A stretch of 64,000 bases of DNA from Actinomadura madurae (GCF_900115095.1 NZ_FOVH01000026.1:47490-111489); one strand, 5' to 3'; shown: positions 27,304 to 36,212, counted from the stretch's first letter. Translations and numbers: made by a program. Notes: a model not told the origin generated them from the letters alone.

Positions 27304-27522
27304 ATGAAGCCCGACATTCACCCGAACTACGTCGTCACGACCGTGACGTGCACGTGCGGCAACACCTTCGAGACCCGCAGCACCGCCGAGAACGGCGTGA
27401 TCCACGCGGACGTCTGCTCGAACTGCCACCCGTTCTACACGGGCAAGCAGAAGATCCTCGACACCGGTGGCCGGGTGGCGCGCTTCGAGCAGCGCTTCGG
27501 CAAGAAGAAGGCCGGCAAGTAG
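27304..27522 (+). CDS. rpmE: 50S ribosomal protein L31, zinc-binding form
   Basis: 72 residues from ATG 27304 behind GGCGAGGAG. MKPDIHPNYV start and the cysteines in CTCGN and CSNCHPFYTGKQK are those of the zinc-containing (C+) L31. It is part of the large ribosomal subunit. Position between rho and prfA matches the conserved actinobacterial order once the two-component pair is set aside. Confidence 0.96.
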   Translation: MKPDIHPNYVVTTVTCTCGNTFETRSTAENGVIHADVCSNCHPFYTGKQKILDTGGRVARFEQRFGKKKAGK

Positions 27523-27552
27523 GGCGACCGCCGCACACACATACCAGGGACG

Positions 27553-27580
27553 GCCCGGGGACGCTTCCAGGTCCCCGGGC
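27553..27580 (+). terminator. Hairpin between rpmE and prfA
   Basis: Perfect 10-base arms GCCCGGGGAC and GTCCCCGGGC around an eight-base loop, about 30 bases after rpmE. No T-run follows, so it may be a partial terminator or an mRNA-end stabiliser. Confidence 0.65.
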
Positions 27581-27677
27581 CTTCCGGAGCCGGTATCCGG
27601 GGACGATCTCCGCCTCCGGGCCGGAACCGGTGCGGCGCGGGGGGCCGTCCCCCACCTAGAAACGGCCAGGACACAGC

Positions 27678-28742
27678 GTGAATCTCGACGATCTGATCAG
27701 CGAATACGCGGGCATCGAGGAACGGCTCGCCGACCCGTCCGTCCATGCCGACCAGGGCCTGGCGCGCAAGCTCGGCAAGCGCTACGCGGAGCTGCGGCCG
27801 ATCGTCGAGACGCACCGCGAGCTGTCCGCGACCGAGGACGACCTCGCCGCGGCCCGCGAGCTGTCCGGGGAGGACGCCGCGTTCGCCGCGGAGGCCGAGG
27901 AGCTGGAGACCCGCCGCGCCGAGCTCGAGGAGCGGCTGCGGCACCTGCTCGTCCCGCGCGACCCCAACGACGGCAAGGACGTCATCCTCGAGGTGAAGGC
28001 CGGCGAGGGCGGCGAGGAGTCGGCGCTGTTCGCCGGCGACCTGCTGCGGATGTACCTGCGCTACGCCGAGCGGGCCGGCTGGAAGACCGAGATCCTCGAC
28101 TCGCACCCGTCCGACCTCGGCGGGTACAAGGACGTCACCGTCGCCGTGAAGGCCAAGGGCTCCGCGGAGGAGGGCGTCTGGACGCGGCTGAAGTACGAGG
28201 GCGGCGTGCACCGCGTGCAGCGGGTGCCCGCGACCGAGTCGCAGGGACGCATCCACACCAGCGCGGTCGGCGTGCTGGTGACGCCCGAGGCCGAGGACGT
28301 CGACGTCCAGATCGACCCGAACGACCTGCGCATCGACGTGTACCGCTCGTCCGGGCCGGGCGGGCAGAGCGTCAACACCACCGACTCCGCGGTCCGCATC
28401 ACGCACCTGCCGACCGGCGTCGTCGTCTCCTGCCAGAACGAGAAGAGCCAGCTGCAGAACAAGGAGCAGGCGCTGCGCATCCTGCGGTCCCGGCTGCTGG
28501 CGATGGCGCAGGAGGAGGCGGACGCCGCCGCGGCCGCCGAGCGCAAGAGCCAGGTCCGGACGGTCGACCGGTCCGAGCGGGTGCGCACCTACAACTATCC
28601 GGAGAACCGGATCTCCGACCACCGGGTCGGCTACAAGGCCTACAACCTCGACCAGGTCCTGGACGGCGACCTCCACAACGTCACGCAGGCGCTCGTCGAC
28701 GCCGAAATGGAACGCCGCCTGGCCGAAGCCCAGAAACCATGA
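27678..28742 (+). CDS. prfA: Peptide chain release factor 1
   Basis: 354 residues from GTG 27678. RF1 releases finished peptides at UAA and UAG codons. The stop-codon-reading PAT motif is in RVQRVPATESQGRIHTS, and the catalytic GGQ in SSGPGGQSVNTTDSAVR at about residue 232. The GGQ glutamine is the substrate of PrmC, whose gene follows. The stop codon lies inside the first unit of a tandem repeat that fills the gap to prmC. Confidence 0.97.
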   Translation: MNLDDLISEYAGIEERLADPSVHADQGLARKLGKRYAELRPIVETHRELSATEDDLAAARELSGEDAAFAAEAEELETRRAELEERLRHLLVPRDPNDGKDVILEVKAGEGGEESALFAGDLLRMYLRYAERAGWKTEILDSHPSDLGGYKDVTVAVKAKGSAEEGVWTRLKYEGGVHRVQRVPATESQGRIHTSAVGVLVTPEAEDVDVQIDPNDLRIDVYRSSGPGGQSVNTTDSAVRITHLPTGVVVSCQNEKSQLQNKEQALRILRSRLLAMAQEEADAAAAAERKSQVRTVDRSERVRTYNYPENRISDHRVGYKAYNLDQVLDGDLHNVTQALVDAEMERRLAEAQKP

Positions 28743-28956
28743 GCGCAGCGATTCGGGGGGTCGTCCCCCCTCGAAGGGCACAGCCCATGAGCGCAGCGAA
28801 TCGGGGGGCGTGGGGGGTCGTCCCCCCTCGGAAGGTGCAGCCCGTGAGCGCAGCGATTCGGGGGGTGTGGGGGGTCGTCCCCCCTCGGAAGGTGCAGCCC
28901 GTGAGCGCGGCGGTTCGGGGGGTGTGGGGGGTCGTCCCCCCTCGGAAGGCAGAGTC
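28739..28956 (+). repeat. Four tandem ~57-base units between prfA and prmC
   Basis: Units start at 28739 (48 bases, one nine-base deletion), 28787 (57), 28844 (57) and 28901 (56). Each begins (A/G)TGAGCGCAGCGATTCGG and contains GGGGGGTCGTCCCCCC, an almost perfect hairpin. The array starts at the prfA stop codon and ends at the prmC ATG. In one frame each unit encodes SAAIRGVWGVVPPRK-QP, so the 57-base length keeps that frame open. Confidence 0.9.
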
Positions 28957-29817
28957 ATGAACCTGCTGCTGGACGAGATCGCCAGGGCCACGGCGCGGCT
29001 CGCGGACGCGGGTGCCGCCTCGCCCCGCGCCGACGCCGAGGAGCTGGCGGCGGCGGTGCACCGGGTGCGGCGCTCGGAGCTGCACGGCGTCCCCGACAGC
29101 GCGTTCGACGCCCGGTTCTGGGAGTTCGTCGCGCGCCGCGAGGCTGGGGAGCCGCTCCAGCACATCACCGGGCGCGCGTTCTTCCGCTACCTGGAGCTCA
29201 AGGTCGGGCCGGGGGTGTTCGTCCCGCGGCCGGAGACCGAGGTGATGGTCGGCTGGGCGCTGGAGACGCTGCGCGACATGGACGTCCGCGACCCCCTGGT
29301 GGTCGACCTCGGCACCGGCTCGGCCGCGATCGCGCTGTCGATCGCGCTGGAGGCGCCGCGCGCCCGCGTCCACGCCGTGGAGAAGGACCCGACCGCGTTC
29401 GTGCACGCGACCCGCAACATCGAGGAGCTGGACGAGCGCGGCCGCGTCCGGCTGCACCTGGACGACTTCGCCGCCGCCCTGCCCGAGCTGGACGGCACCG
29501 TCGACCTGGTCGTCAGCAACCCCCCGTACATCCCGATGAGCGAGTGGGAGTACGTCCCGCCCGACGTCCGCGACCACGACCCGGCCGACGCGCTGTGGGG
29601 CGGCGGCGACGACGGGCTGGACGCGATCCGGGTGGTCGAGCGGACGGCCCGCCGGCTGCTGCGTCCCGGCGGCTACGCGGCCGTGGAGCACAGCGACCTG
29701 CAGGGCAACGGCGTCTACTGGATCTTCGCGGAGGAGCACGGCTGGCGGGACGTCCGCAACCGCCGCGACCTCGCCAACCGGGACCGGTTCGTCACCGCCC
29801 GCCTCGCCGCGGACTGA
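28957..29817 (+). CDS. prmC: Release factor glutamine methyltransferase
   Basis: 286 residues from ATG 28957. It N5-methylates the GGQ glutamine of RF1 and RF2. Helical N-terminal domain, then PLQHITGRAFFRYLELKVGP, SAM-binding VVDLGTGSAAIALS, and NPPYIP (residues ~188-193), which binds the glutamine. The frame is open upstream through the repeat array to 28810, but the family start and the end of the repeat place the start here. Confidence 0.94.
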   Translation: MNLLLDEIARATARLADAGAASPRADAEELAAAVHRVRRSELHGVPDSAFDARFWEFVARREAGEPLQHITGRAFFRYLELKVGPGVFVPRPETEVMVGWALETLRDMDVRDPLVVDLGTGSAAIALSIALEAPRARVHAVEKDPTAFVHATRNIEELDERGRVRLHLDDFAAALPELDGTVDLVVSNPPYIPMSEWEYVPPDVRDHDPADALWGGGDDGLDAIRVVERTARRLLRPGGYAAVEHSDLQGNGVYWIFAEEHGWRDVRNRRDLANRDRFVTARLAAD

Positions 29818-29869
29818 CACCCGGGGGAGACGGCGTGAGCGCGCCGTGCGGCGTGGGAAAATGGCGGGC

Positions 29870-31063
29870 GTGAGCCGACGTTATGACTGCACCGAGCCGA
29901 TGGAGCGCACGCGCGGGATCGCGGAGGCGGTGTCGGCGGTGCGGCGCGGTGAGCTGGTCGTCCTGCCGACCGACACGGTGTACGGGGTCGGTGCGGACGC
30001 GTTCGTGCCGCCCGCCGTGACGGCGCTGCTGGACGCCAAGGGCCGCGGGCGGGAGATGCCGCCGCCGGTGCTGGTCGGGTCCGTGCGGGCCGCGGCGGCG
30101 CTGGTGGAGGATCTCGGCACCTACGGGCAGGACCTCATCGATGAGTTCTGGCCCGGCGCGCTGACGCTGGTGTGCCGGGCGAACACGAACCTGATGTGGG
30201 ACCTCGGCGAGACCAAGGGCACGGTGGCCGTCCGGATGCCGATGCACGAGCTCGCGGTCGAGCTGCTCAAGGAGACCGGCCCGCTCGCGGTGAGCAGCGC
30301 GAACCTCAGCGGGCAGCCCGCCGCCAGGACGGCGGACGAGGCGGAGAAGATGCTCGGCGACTCCGTCTCGGTCTACCTGGACGGTGGCACGTCCGGGCAC
30401 GCCGACCCCTCGACGATCATCGATCTGACCGGGCCGGTGCCGCGGCTGCTGCGGGTCGGCGCGATCCCCGCGGACAAGATCCGTTCCGTGGTCGGCGTCC
30501 TGCTCACCGACGAGGACGAACAGGACGAGAAGACCGAGCCGGACGAGCCCGCCGAACAGGACGTCCGGGGCGAAGCCGGAGAGCCCGCAGATGTCTCGTC
30601 CGCCCCGCGGGAAGGCGGGCCTTCCCTGAGCAAGAGGGAGCCCGCGCAGGCGCCCGATGGTGCGGCTGAGGCCCCTGCAACGGGCGCTGAGCGGACCGGA
30701 GAAGCGGACGAAACGTCCTCCGCCACGGGCCCGTCGCTCTCCAAGCCCGCCGAGCAGACGCCCGTGGAGCAGACGTCCGCCGAGCAGGCCGCCCCCGCGC
30801 AGAGCACCCCTGAGCAGGCCGCCGCCGAGCAGACCGCCCCCGAGCAGACCGCCCCCGAGCCGAGCACCTCCCGGCAGACGCCCGCCGAGCAGAGCACTCC
30901 CGAGCAGGCCGCCGCCGAGCAGGCCGCCGCCGAGCAGACCGCCGCCGCGCAGACCGCCGCCGCGCAGAGCACCCCCGCGCAGAGCACCCCCGCGCAGAGC
31001 ACCCCCGCGCAGAGCACCCGCGAGCAGGCCGCCACAGAGGAGCCCGACCCGGAAAAGCAGTAA
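29870..31063 (+). CDS. sua5: L-threonylcarbamoyladenylate synthase with long repetitive tail
   Basis: 397 residues from GTG 29870 (ATG 29861 and GTG 29846 are alternatives). The first ~205 residues are a YrdC/Sua5 domain: LVVLPTDTVYGVGADAF, GRGREMPPPVLVGS, FWPGALTLV, VAVRMPMHE, LAVSSANLSGQPA, STIIDLTG. It makes threonylcarbamoyl-AMP for t6A in tRNA. Residues ~206-397 are an acidic, Gln/Ala/Pro-rich tail with a reiterated five- to six-residue EQ(S/T)xP pattern and two PSLSK words, not part of the usual family. A hairpin terminator overlaps the stop. Confidence 0.93.
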   Translation: MSRRYDCTEPMERTRGIAEAVSAVRRGELVVLPTDTVYGVGADAFVPPAVTALLDAKGRGREMPPPVLVGSVRAAAALVEDLGTYGQDLIDEFWPGALTLVCRANTNLMWDLGETKGTVAVRMPMHELAVELLKETGPLAVSSANLSGQPAARTADEAEKMLGDSVSVYLDGGTSGHADPSTIIDLTGPVPRLLRVGAIPADKIRSVVGVLLTDEDEQDEKTEPDEPAEQDVRGEAGEPADVSSAPREGGPSLSKREPAQAPDGAAEAPATGAERTGEADETSSATGPSLSKPAEQTPVEQTSAEQAAPAQSTPEQAAAEQTAPEQTAPEPSTSRQTPAEQSTPEQAAAEQAAAEQTAAAQTAAAQSTPAQSTPAQSTPAQSTREQAATEEPDPEKQ

Positions 31064-31088
31064 GGCCCCGCCGGGCCGGGCGGGGCCT
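31063..31088 (+). terminator. Terminator hairpin after sua5
   Basis: Arms AGGCCCCGCC and GGCGGGGCCT pair fully with a six-base loop, starting at the last base of the stop codon. Confidence 0.75.
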
Positions 31089-31115
31089 GTTCGCGTCAGG
31101 CCGTCGGGGGCGCGA

Positions 31116-31547
31116 TCAGAAGATCTTGCGGCCCTTGCCGTAGTAGTACTTGCCGGTCTTCTTGTTGCGGCCGCACTCCTGCACCCACATGTGGCTGCCG
31201 TAGCTCGACTTCACGCTGATCTTGACGGTGGCCTTGCCGTCGAAGTTGTACTTCGTGCCGCCCGAGGTCACGCCGACGATCTTGAAGCGCGAGTAGTACT
31301 TCTTGCTGCCCTCGGTGAACAGGAACCGCACGCAGGCGGTCCAGCCGTTCTTCTTGGTGTCGCGCAGGTAGCCCGTCACGGCGGTGCTGCCACCGCTGCG
31401 GGAGTACTTGCCCCAGGTGTAGATGCCGCCGTAGGAGTCGTACGGCTTCCAGTTGCCGGTGGCGGCGGCTTCGGCGGGGGCGCTCACGGCGGCCATGCCG
31501 GCCATCAGGGTGCCGGCGGTCAGGGCGACTGCAGCGATTCGCCGCAT
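31116..31547 (-). CDS. Small secreted protein of unknown function
   Basis: 143 residues. A Sec signal peptide (MRRIAAVALTAGTLMAGMAA, cleavage after the AEAA near residue 28) precedes a Lys/Tyr/Gly-rich mature domain with two cysteines (TACVRF and VQECGR) that could form a disulfide, and a basic C-terminus. AGGGACC precedes the ATG. It is convergent with sua5 and inserted into the conserved core order. I do not recognise the family. Confidence 0.75.
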   Translation of the reverse strand: MRRIAAVALTAGTLMAGMAAVSAPAEAAATGNWKPYDSYGGIYTWGKYSRSGGSTAVTGYLRDTKKNGWTACVRFLFTEGSKKYYSRFKIVGVTSGGTKYNFDGKATVKISVKSSYGSHMWVQECGRNKKTGKYYYGKGRKIF

Positions 31548-31785
31548 AGGTCCCTCCAGGCTCAGATTCGGGGGGTTAGCGAGCGATAACTTAGCAGTCT
31601 CCGGACGTTCACGATCAATTGGTTATTCCGGCTGACCAGGGACGGACTAAAACGATGGTTCTGTGAACCGGGGTGCTGCTGGGCGCGTCCAATGGTCCGG
31701 AAGGCGTTCGCGCGGGGGCCGCAGGTGTGGCGCGGCGGGGACATCGGCCTTGTTAGGCCGACACGATCGCGGCAACGGTGACAGC

Positions 31786-32817
31786 ATGCCTGACGTGCGT
31801 GGCCGTGTCCGGGGGTCCGCGATCGCCGCGGGCGTGCTGCTGCTGACCGCCGTGCTCGGGCTGCCCGCCCGCGCCGCCGGTCCCGCCGAGCCCGCCCCCG
31901 GCGCACCAGGAGCTGACTTCCCCGGAGCGGGCCGGCCGGGCGAGCTCATCTACCGCGGCGAGAGCATCCCGGCCTACGACGTCGTGCTCACCATCGGCGC
32001 CGACGGCGTGCTGTACGTCCGCGAGACGATCACCTACGACTTCGACCGGACCGGCGAGCACGGCATCGTCCGGCACGTGCCGTTCCGCATCGGCGACCGG
32101 CTCTACGAGGTGCGGAACGTCAGCAGCAGTTCCTCCACCGGCGCCCCGGCCCGGGTGCGGACGACGCGGTTCCTGCACGACGTGCAGATCAGCGTCGGCG
32201 ACCGGCACCGGGAGGTCCGCGGCCGCCAGGCCTACGTGATCGAATACGAGGTGGGGCGGGCGTTCACCCGGCGCGCCGGCCGCGTCGAGCTGGTCTGGGA
32301 CGCGATCGGGCGGAGCTGGGACGTGCCCATCGGGAACGCGGCGGTCCGGGTGGTGGCGCCGGTGCCGCTGCGGTACGCGAGCTGCCGGGCGGGGAGGCAC
32401 GGCGCGACGACGCGGTGCCTGCGCGACCGCGACGGCCCGTACGCCGTCGACTTCATCCAGAACCACCTCGCCCCGCACGAGGGCATGAAGATCCGGGTCC
32501 GGCTGCCCGAGCACGCGATCGCCGTCCAGCCGCCGCGGTACGTGCCGCCGCGCTGGACGGGCCACTGGCCCGGCACCGCGGTGCTGGCCCTCGCGCTCGC
32601 CGCCGTGCCACTGGTCGCCCGCCGCCCTGTGCCGCGCGCGCGGGCCGGGACCGCCATGGCCGCCGCGGGGCTGCTGCTCGTCGTCGCGGACGCCGGGGAC
32701 GACATCGCGGCCCGCGGCCCGTGGGCGTTCTCGCTGGGCGACCGCTGCGTCGCCGGGATCGCGCTCGTGATCGTCGGAACGGCGGTGGTCTACCGAAACC
32801 GAGGCCGGGCAGTCTGA
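31786..32817 (+). CDS. DUF2207 N-terminal-domain membrane protein
   Basis: 343 residues from ATG 31786. Signal peptide (about 10-30), then an extracellular DUF2207 domain (about 50-235) with VLTIGADGVLYVRETITYDF, HGIVRHVPFR, VIEYEVGRAF. Two hydrophobic segments follow at about 258-275 and 285-300, and a third near 320-335. The long Gly-rich cytoplasmic domain of full DUF2207 proteins is missing. Function is unknown. It is not part of the mycobacterial core order, so it is likely a later insertion. Confidence 0.75.
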   Translation: MPDVRGRVRGSAIAAGVLLLTAVLGLPARAAGPAEPAPGAPGADFPGAGRPGELIYRGESIPAYDVVLTIGADGVLYVRETITYDFDRTGEHGIVRHVPFRIGDRLYEVRNVSSSSSTGAPARVRTTRFLHDVQISVGDRHREVRGRQAYVIEYEVGRAFTRRAGRVELVWDAIGRSWDVPIGNAAVRVVAPVPLRYASCRAGRHGATTRCLRDRDGPYAVDFIQNHLAPHEGMKIRVRLPEHAIAVQPPRYVPPRWTGHWPGTAVLALALAAVPLVARRPVPRARAGTAMAAAGLLLVVADAGDDIAARGPWAFSLGDRCVAGIALVIVGTAVVYRNRGRAV

Positions 32818-32985
32818 ACCGAGGCTGGACCGTCTGAACCACGGCGGGCTACCTGAACCCACGGCCGGGCTCTCTGAACCCACGGCCAGGCTGTCTGAAC
32901 CCACGGCCGGGTTGCTTGAACCGAGGCCGGGCTGTCTGAGCCAGGGCCGGGCCGTCTGAACCAGGGCCGGGTTGTCTGAACCGGG
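32804..32985. repeat. Tandem 20-21-base repeat after the DUF2207 gene
   Basis: Nine imperfect units of the type GCCGGGCTGTCTGAACCCACG lie head to tail, starting in the last codons of the DUF2207 gene and continuing through the intergenic region. Most differences are in the middle bases and the last four. No protein or site is suggested by the unit itself. Confidence 0.85.
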
Positions 32986-33172
32986 GGCGGGCGGGCGGAA
33001 TTCGGGGCGCGCGGCCGCCGGGAGGTTTAGAGTTGGTCGGTCGCGAAGGTGAACAGATCGTCCCGGCGGACCGTCTACCAAGGTGAGGGCGCGGTGCGGC
33101 CCGCCCCGGCGAGGGAGGCCCCCGCGCGGCGCGGGCACGGGGCCGATGATCGGCGAAGGGAGGCGCAGGGGA

Positions 33173-34333
33173 GTGCGGGAGTACCTGCTCACGATCCTGG
33201 TCGCCGCCCTCGTCGCCTACCTGCTCACCCCGTCGGTACGCCGGTTCGCCATCTGGTTCGGCGCGCAGGCCGTCCCGCGCGACCGCGACGTGCACGTCAT
33301 CCCGACGCCCCGGCTGGGCGGGCTCGCCATGTTCGGCGGGATGGTGGCGGCGCTGACGGTCGCGACCGGGCTGCCGGAGATGCGCAAGGTCCTCGACGAC
33401 GGCGGGATCAGCGTCGCGAGGGCGCTGCTGCTGTCGGGCGGGCTGATCGTGCTGATCGGCATCGCCGACGACCGCTGGGAGGTGGACGCGCTCACCAAGT
33501 TCGCCGGGCAGGTCGCGGCGGCCGGGATCTTCATCATGCAGGGGATCCAGATCTACGTGATCCCGCTGCCGACGGGCGAGTCGCTGTCGCTGCCGCCGGC
33601 CTACGGGGTGCCGCTCACCGTCCTCGTCGTGGTCGCCACGATCAACGCGGTGAACTTCATCGACGGGCTGGACGGGCTGGCCGCGGGCGTCGTCGGGATC
33701 GCCGCGCTGGCGCTGTTCTCCTACGCCTACCTGCTGTCGCGGACGATCGGGCTGACCACGCTGACCGGCGCGACGCTCATCGCCGCGATCCTGTTCGGGA
33801 TGTGCCTGGGCTTCCTGCCGCACAACTTCAGCCCCGCCAAGATCTTCATGGGCGACACCGGCTCGATGCTGATCGGCCTGCTGCTCAGCGCGTCCACGAT
33901 CATGCTGACCGGCCAGTTCGACCCGGCCATCCTCGCCAACGGGCTGTTCCCGTTCTTCGTCCCGATCCTGCTGATCCCGGCGGTGGCCGCGGTCCCGTTC
34001 ATCGACATGCTGCTCGCGGTGTGGCGGCGCACCAACCAGGGCCGGTCGCCGTTCTCCCCGGACAAGCAGCACCTGCACCACCGGCTGCTGGAGCTCGGCC
34101 ACTCCACCCGCCGCGCCGTGCTGATCATGTACTTCTGGGTCGGGCTGCTGGCCTCCGGGCTGGTCGGGCTCGCCCTGTTCGACGCCGCGTGGATCACCCT
34201 CGGCGTCACGCTGGCGGTGGCGATCGCCGGCGTCCTGCTGATGCTGCGCATCCCCGGCCGCCGCAGGTCGGCCCGGACGGCCGGCCCCGGCTCCGGCGAG
34301 CAGCCCGCCGAACGCCCGCCGGCGCGCGTCTGA
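33173..34333 (+). CDS. wecA: Undecaprenyl/decaprenyl-phosphate glycosyl-1-phosphate transferase, WecA type
   Basis: 386 residues from GTG 33173 with AGGCGCAGGGGA upstream; the frame is open earlier but without family resemblance. MraY/WecA family with about eleven membrane segments. Key motifs: PRLGGLAMFGG, GIADDRWEV (Asp-Asp pair for Mg), NAVNFIDGLDGLAAG, FMGDTGSM, and the cytoplasmic DKQHLHHRLLELGHS. It links a GlcNAc-1-phosphate-type sugar to a polyprenyl lipid for wall polymer assembly. It corresponds to M. tuberculosis Rv1302 in position. Confidence 0.92.
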   Translation: MREYLLTILVAALVAYLLTPSVRRFAIWFGAQAVPRDRDVHVIPTPRLGGLAMFGGMVAALTVATGLPEMRKVLDDGGISVARALLLSGGLIVLIGIADDRWEVDALTKFAGQVAAAGIFIMQGIQIYVIPLPTGESLSLPPAYGVPLTVLVVVATINAVNFIDGLDGLAAGVVGIAALALFSYAYLLSRTIGLTTLTGATLIAAILFGMCLGFLPHNFSPAKIFMGDTGSMLIGLLLSASTIMLTGQFDPAILANGLFPFFVPILLIPAVAAVPFIDMLLAVWRRTNQGRSPFSPDKQHLHHRLLELGHSTRRAVLIMYFWVGLLASGLVGLALFDAAWITLGVTLAVAIAGVLLMLRIPGRRRSARTAGPGSGEQPAERPPARV

Positions 34334-34453
34334 CCCGATCACGGCCCCGCCGTCCGATAGCGCCCGCGCACTGCCTGACCTGGGTTAAAGTCCGTGGTGC
34401 GAGCGTGCCCCAGCGAGTCCGGCAGACCCGACAGGGCATTACCTCTAGGGTAA

Positions 34454-34481
34454 TTGTGGACAATCCGGACGCTTGTGATAC
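34454..34481 (+). promoter_or_regulatory. Candidate promoter of the atp operon
   Basis: TTGTGG (34454-34459) and TGATAC (34476-34481), 16 bases apart, resemble a housekeeping -35/-10 pair, about 50 bases before the first gene. Just upstream is an imperfect palindrome ATTACC-TCTA-GGGTAAT. Assignment is by eye. Confidence 0.45.
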
Positions 34482-34529
34482 CTTTCACGAACAAGGAACG
34501 AACACTTACCGTGACCAGCCGGAGCCCTC

Positions 34530-34946
34530 ATGCAAACCTCCGACGCCCGGATGTTCCGCGGCGCCGCGATCCCGACCTCGGTGGCCGGGGTGGGCGCCGT
34601 CCTGATCGGCCTGCCGGCCGCCGGCGCCAAGGGCGCCCTGGCGGCGGCGCTGGCCTCCGTCGTGGTGATCGCCTTCTTCTCGGTGAGCGCGCTGGTGGTC
34701 TCCTGGGCCGCCAAGTACTCCGCGCAGACGATGATGCTGGCCGCGCTCGCGAGCTACATGGTTAAGATCCTCGCGGTGATGGTGCTGGTCACCTCCATGG
34801 ACCGGGTCACGATCTGGAACACCAAGGTCTTCGGCTGGACGGTCATCGGCCTCGCGCTGGTGTGGATCGCGGCGGAGTTCCGCGTGGTCATGCAGCGCAG
34901 GCCCTACATTGACGAGCCCGAGAACGTGCTGGACCGGAGTCCGTGA
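34530..34946 (+). CDS. ATP synthase subunit I-like membrane protein
   Basis: 138 residues with four predicted membrane helices (about 12-30, 36-57, 68-88 and 98-116), starting five bases after GGAG. Position just before the ATP synthase genes and general layout match Rv1303 of M. tuberculosis, an AtpI-like protein thought to help assemble the c-ring. Sequence conservation in this family is low, so context carries most of the weight. Confidence 0.75.
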   Translation: MQTSDARMFRGAAIPTSVAGVGAVLIGLPAAGAKGALAAALASVVVIAFFSVSALVVSWAAKYSAQTMMLAALASYMVKILAVMVLVTSMDRVTIWNTKVFGWTVIGLALVWIAAEFRVVMQRRPYIDEPENVLDRSP

Positions 34947-35030
34947 TGACGGCTCCGCGGACGGTACGGATCCCCAGGGACTACTCCAATATGACCACCG
35001 CATGGGTGGCCTGCTATCGTCCGGAGCGCG

Positions 35031-35255
35031 ATGAGCGAGCAGAAACGTCGGCCGGAGGACGGCCAGCGGGAATTCGCCGACGTCGCCTGGTCCGTGCCCA
35101 GCTACCTTCTCTCCGGGATGATCATCTGGGGCGGCATCGGGTGGCTGCTGTCCGAATGGACGCACCAGACCTGGCTGATCCCGATCGGCCTGGTCATCGG
35201 TGCCGGGCTCGCCGTGTACCTGGTCTACGTGAAGTACGGGCGCCACTCCTCCTGA
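35031..35255 (+). CDS. AtpZ/AtpI-family small membrane protein
   Basis: 74 residues from ATG 35031 behind GGAGCG. Two transmembrane helices (PSYLLSGMIIWGGIGWLLSE and IPIGLVIGAGLAVYLVYVKY) with a short polar turn. AtpZ/AtpI proteins form a small membrane complex linked to ATP synthase. It precedes atpB by 61 bases. Confidence 0.75.
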   Translation: MSEQKRRPEDGQREFADVAWSVPSYLLSGMIIWGGIGWLLSEWTHQTWLIPIGLVIGAGLAVYLVYVKYGRHSS

Positions 35256-35316
35256 GCGGCCCCGCCGCCGAGGAAGCCTTCGTGAAACGTCACCACATTG
35301 ATGAAGGGAACGCCGC

Positions 35317-36111
35317 GTGAACGCGCAGACGGTCCTCGCCTCCGGGGGAGAAGAGTTCAAAGCCCCCGGCCCGGAGCTGTTCGACTTCCCGCCCCTGTTC
35401 GCCGGCGGCCCCGAGTGGCTCACCAAGCCCGTCCTCTTCGCCGTCGTGGGTGCCCTGCTCGTCTGCGGCCTGTTCTGGATGGCGTTCGCCAACCCGAAGC
35501 TCGTGCCGCGCGGCATGCAGAACATCGGCGAGATCGGCTACATGTTCGTCCGGGACGAGATCGCCCGCCCCTTCCTCGGCAAGAACACCGACCGGTGGAT
35601 GCCGATGCTGATGTCGCTGTTCTTCCTGATCTGGTTCTGGAACATCTTCGCGGTCATCCCGGTCATCCAGTTCCCGATCGCGTCGCACATCGCGTTCCCG
35701 GTGGTCCTGGCGCTGTTCGTCTACGTCGTCAAGGTGTACCTGGGCCTGCGCAAGCAGGGCCCGGTGAAGTACTTCACGAACATGATCCCCAAGGGCCTGC
35801 CGCTGCCGGTCTACTTCCTGCTCGTGCCCATCGAGTACCTCTCGACCTTCATCCTCGCGCCCTTCACCCACGCGGTCCGGCTCTTCGCCAACATGTTCGC
35901 GGGCCACACGATCCTGGCGTTCTTCAGCCTCGTCGGGTTCTGGTTCCTGTTCGAGAAGCCGACCCTCGCCGGCTTCGGCGTGGGCATCGTGGGCGTGCTC
36001 GTCACTATCGTCCTGACCGCGCTCGAACTGCTGATCCAATTCCTGCAGGCGTTCCTGTTCGCGATGCTCGCGGCCATGTACATCCAGAGCGGCCTCGAAG
36101 CGGACCACTAA
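35317..36111 (+). CDS. atpB: ATP synthase Fo subunit a
   Basis: 264 residues from GTG 35317. Subunit a forms the proton half-channels against the c-ring. Five or six membrane helices; the essential arginine is in HAVRLFANMFAGH (about residue 188), and the last helix has ELLIQFLQAFLFAML. First structural gene of the atpBEFHAGDC cluster. Confidence 0.96.
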   Translation: MNAQTVLASGGEEFKAPGPELFDFPPLFAGGPEWLTKPVLFAVVGALLVCGLFWMAFANPKLVPRGMQNIGEIGYMFVRDEIARPFLGKNTDRWMPMLMSLFFLIWFWNIFAVIPVIQFPIASHIAFPVVLALFVYVVKVYLGLRKQGPVKYFTNMIPKGLPLPVYFLLVPIEYLSTFILAPFTHAVRLFANMFAGHTILAFFSLVGFWFLFEKPTLAGFGVGIVGVLVTIVLTALELLIQFLQAFLFAMLAAMYIQSGLEADH

Positions 36112-36212
36112 GCCCCGAGGGTTCGCGGCGCTCCGGCACCGCCCCCGCACCGACCATCTCGTAAGCCCAGACCGGCGGAGCCTCCGCCGGCCGACAGAAA
36201 AGGAATGAACCC

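Noticed and set aside
28810..28956. Upstream extension of PrmC through the repeat array
   Set aside because: The extra residues are translated repeat units not found in the family; kept as a possibility in the findings only.
28739..28956. CRISPR array
   Set aside because: Units are contiguous without unique spacers; no cas genes are in the window.
32804..32985. CRISPR-like repeat
   Set aside because: 20-21-base units follow each other with no spacers, so it is a plain minisatellite.
34382..34452. Riboswitch in front of the atp genes
   Set aside because: I could find only a short imperfect palindrome; nothing matches a known riboswitch layout.
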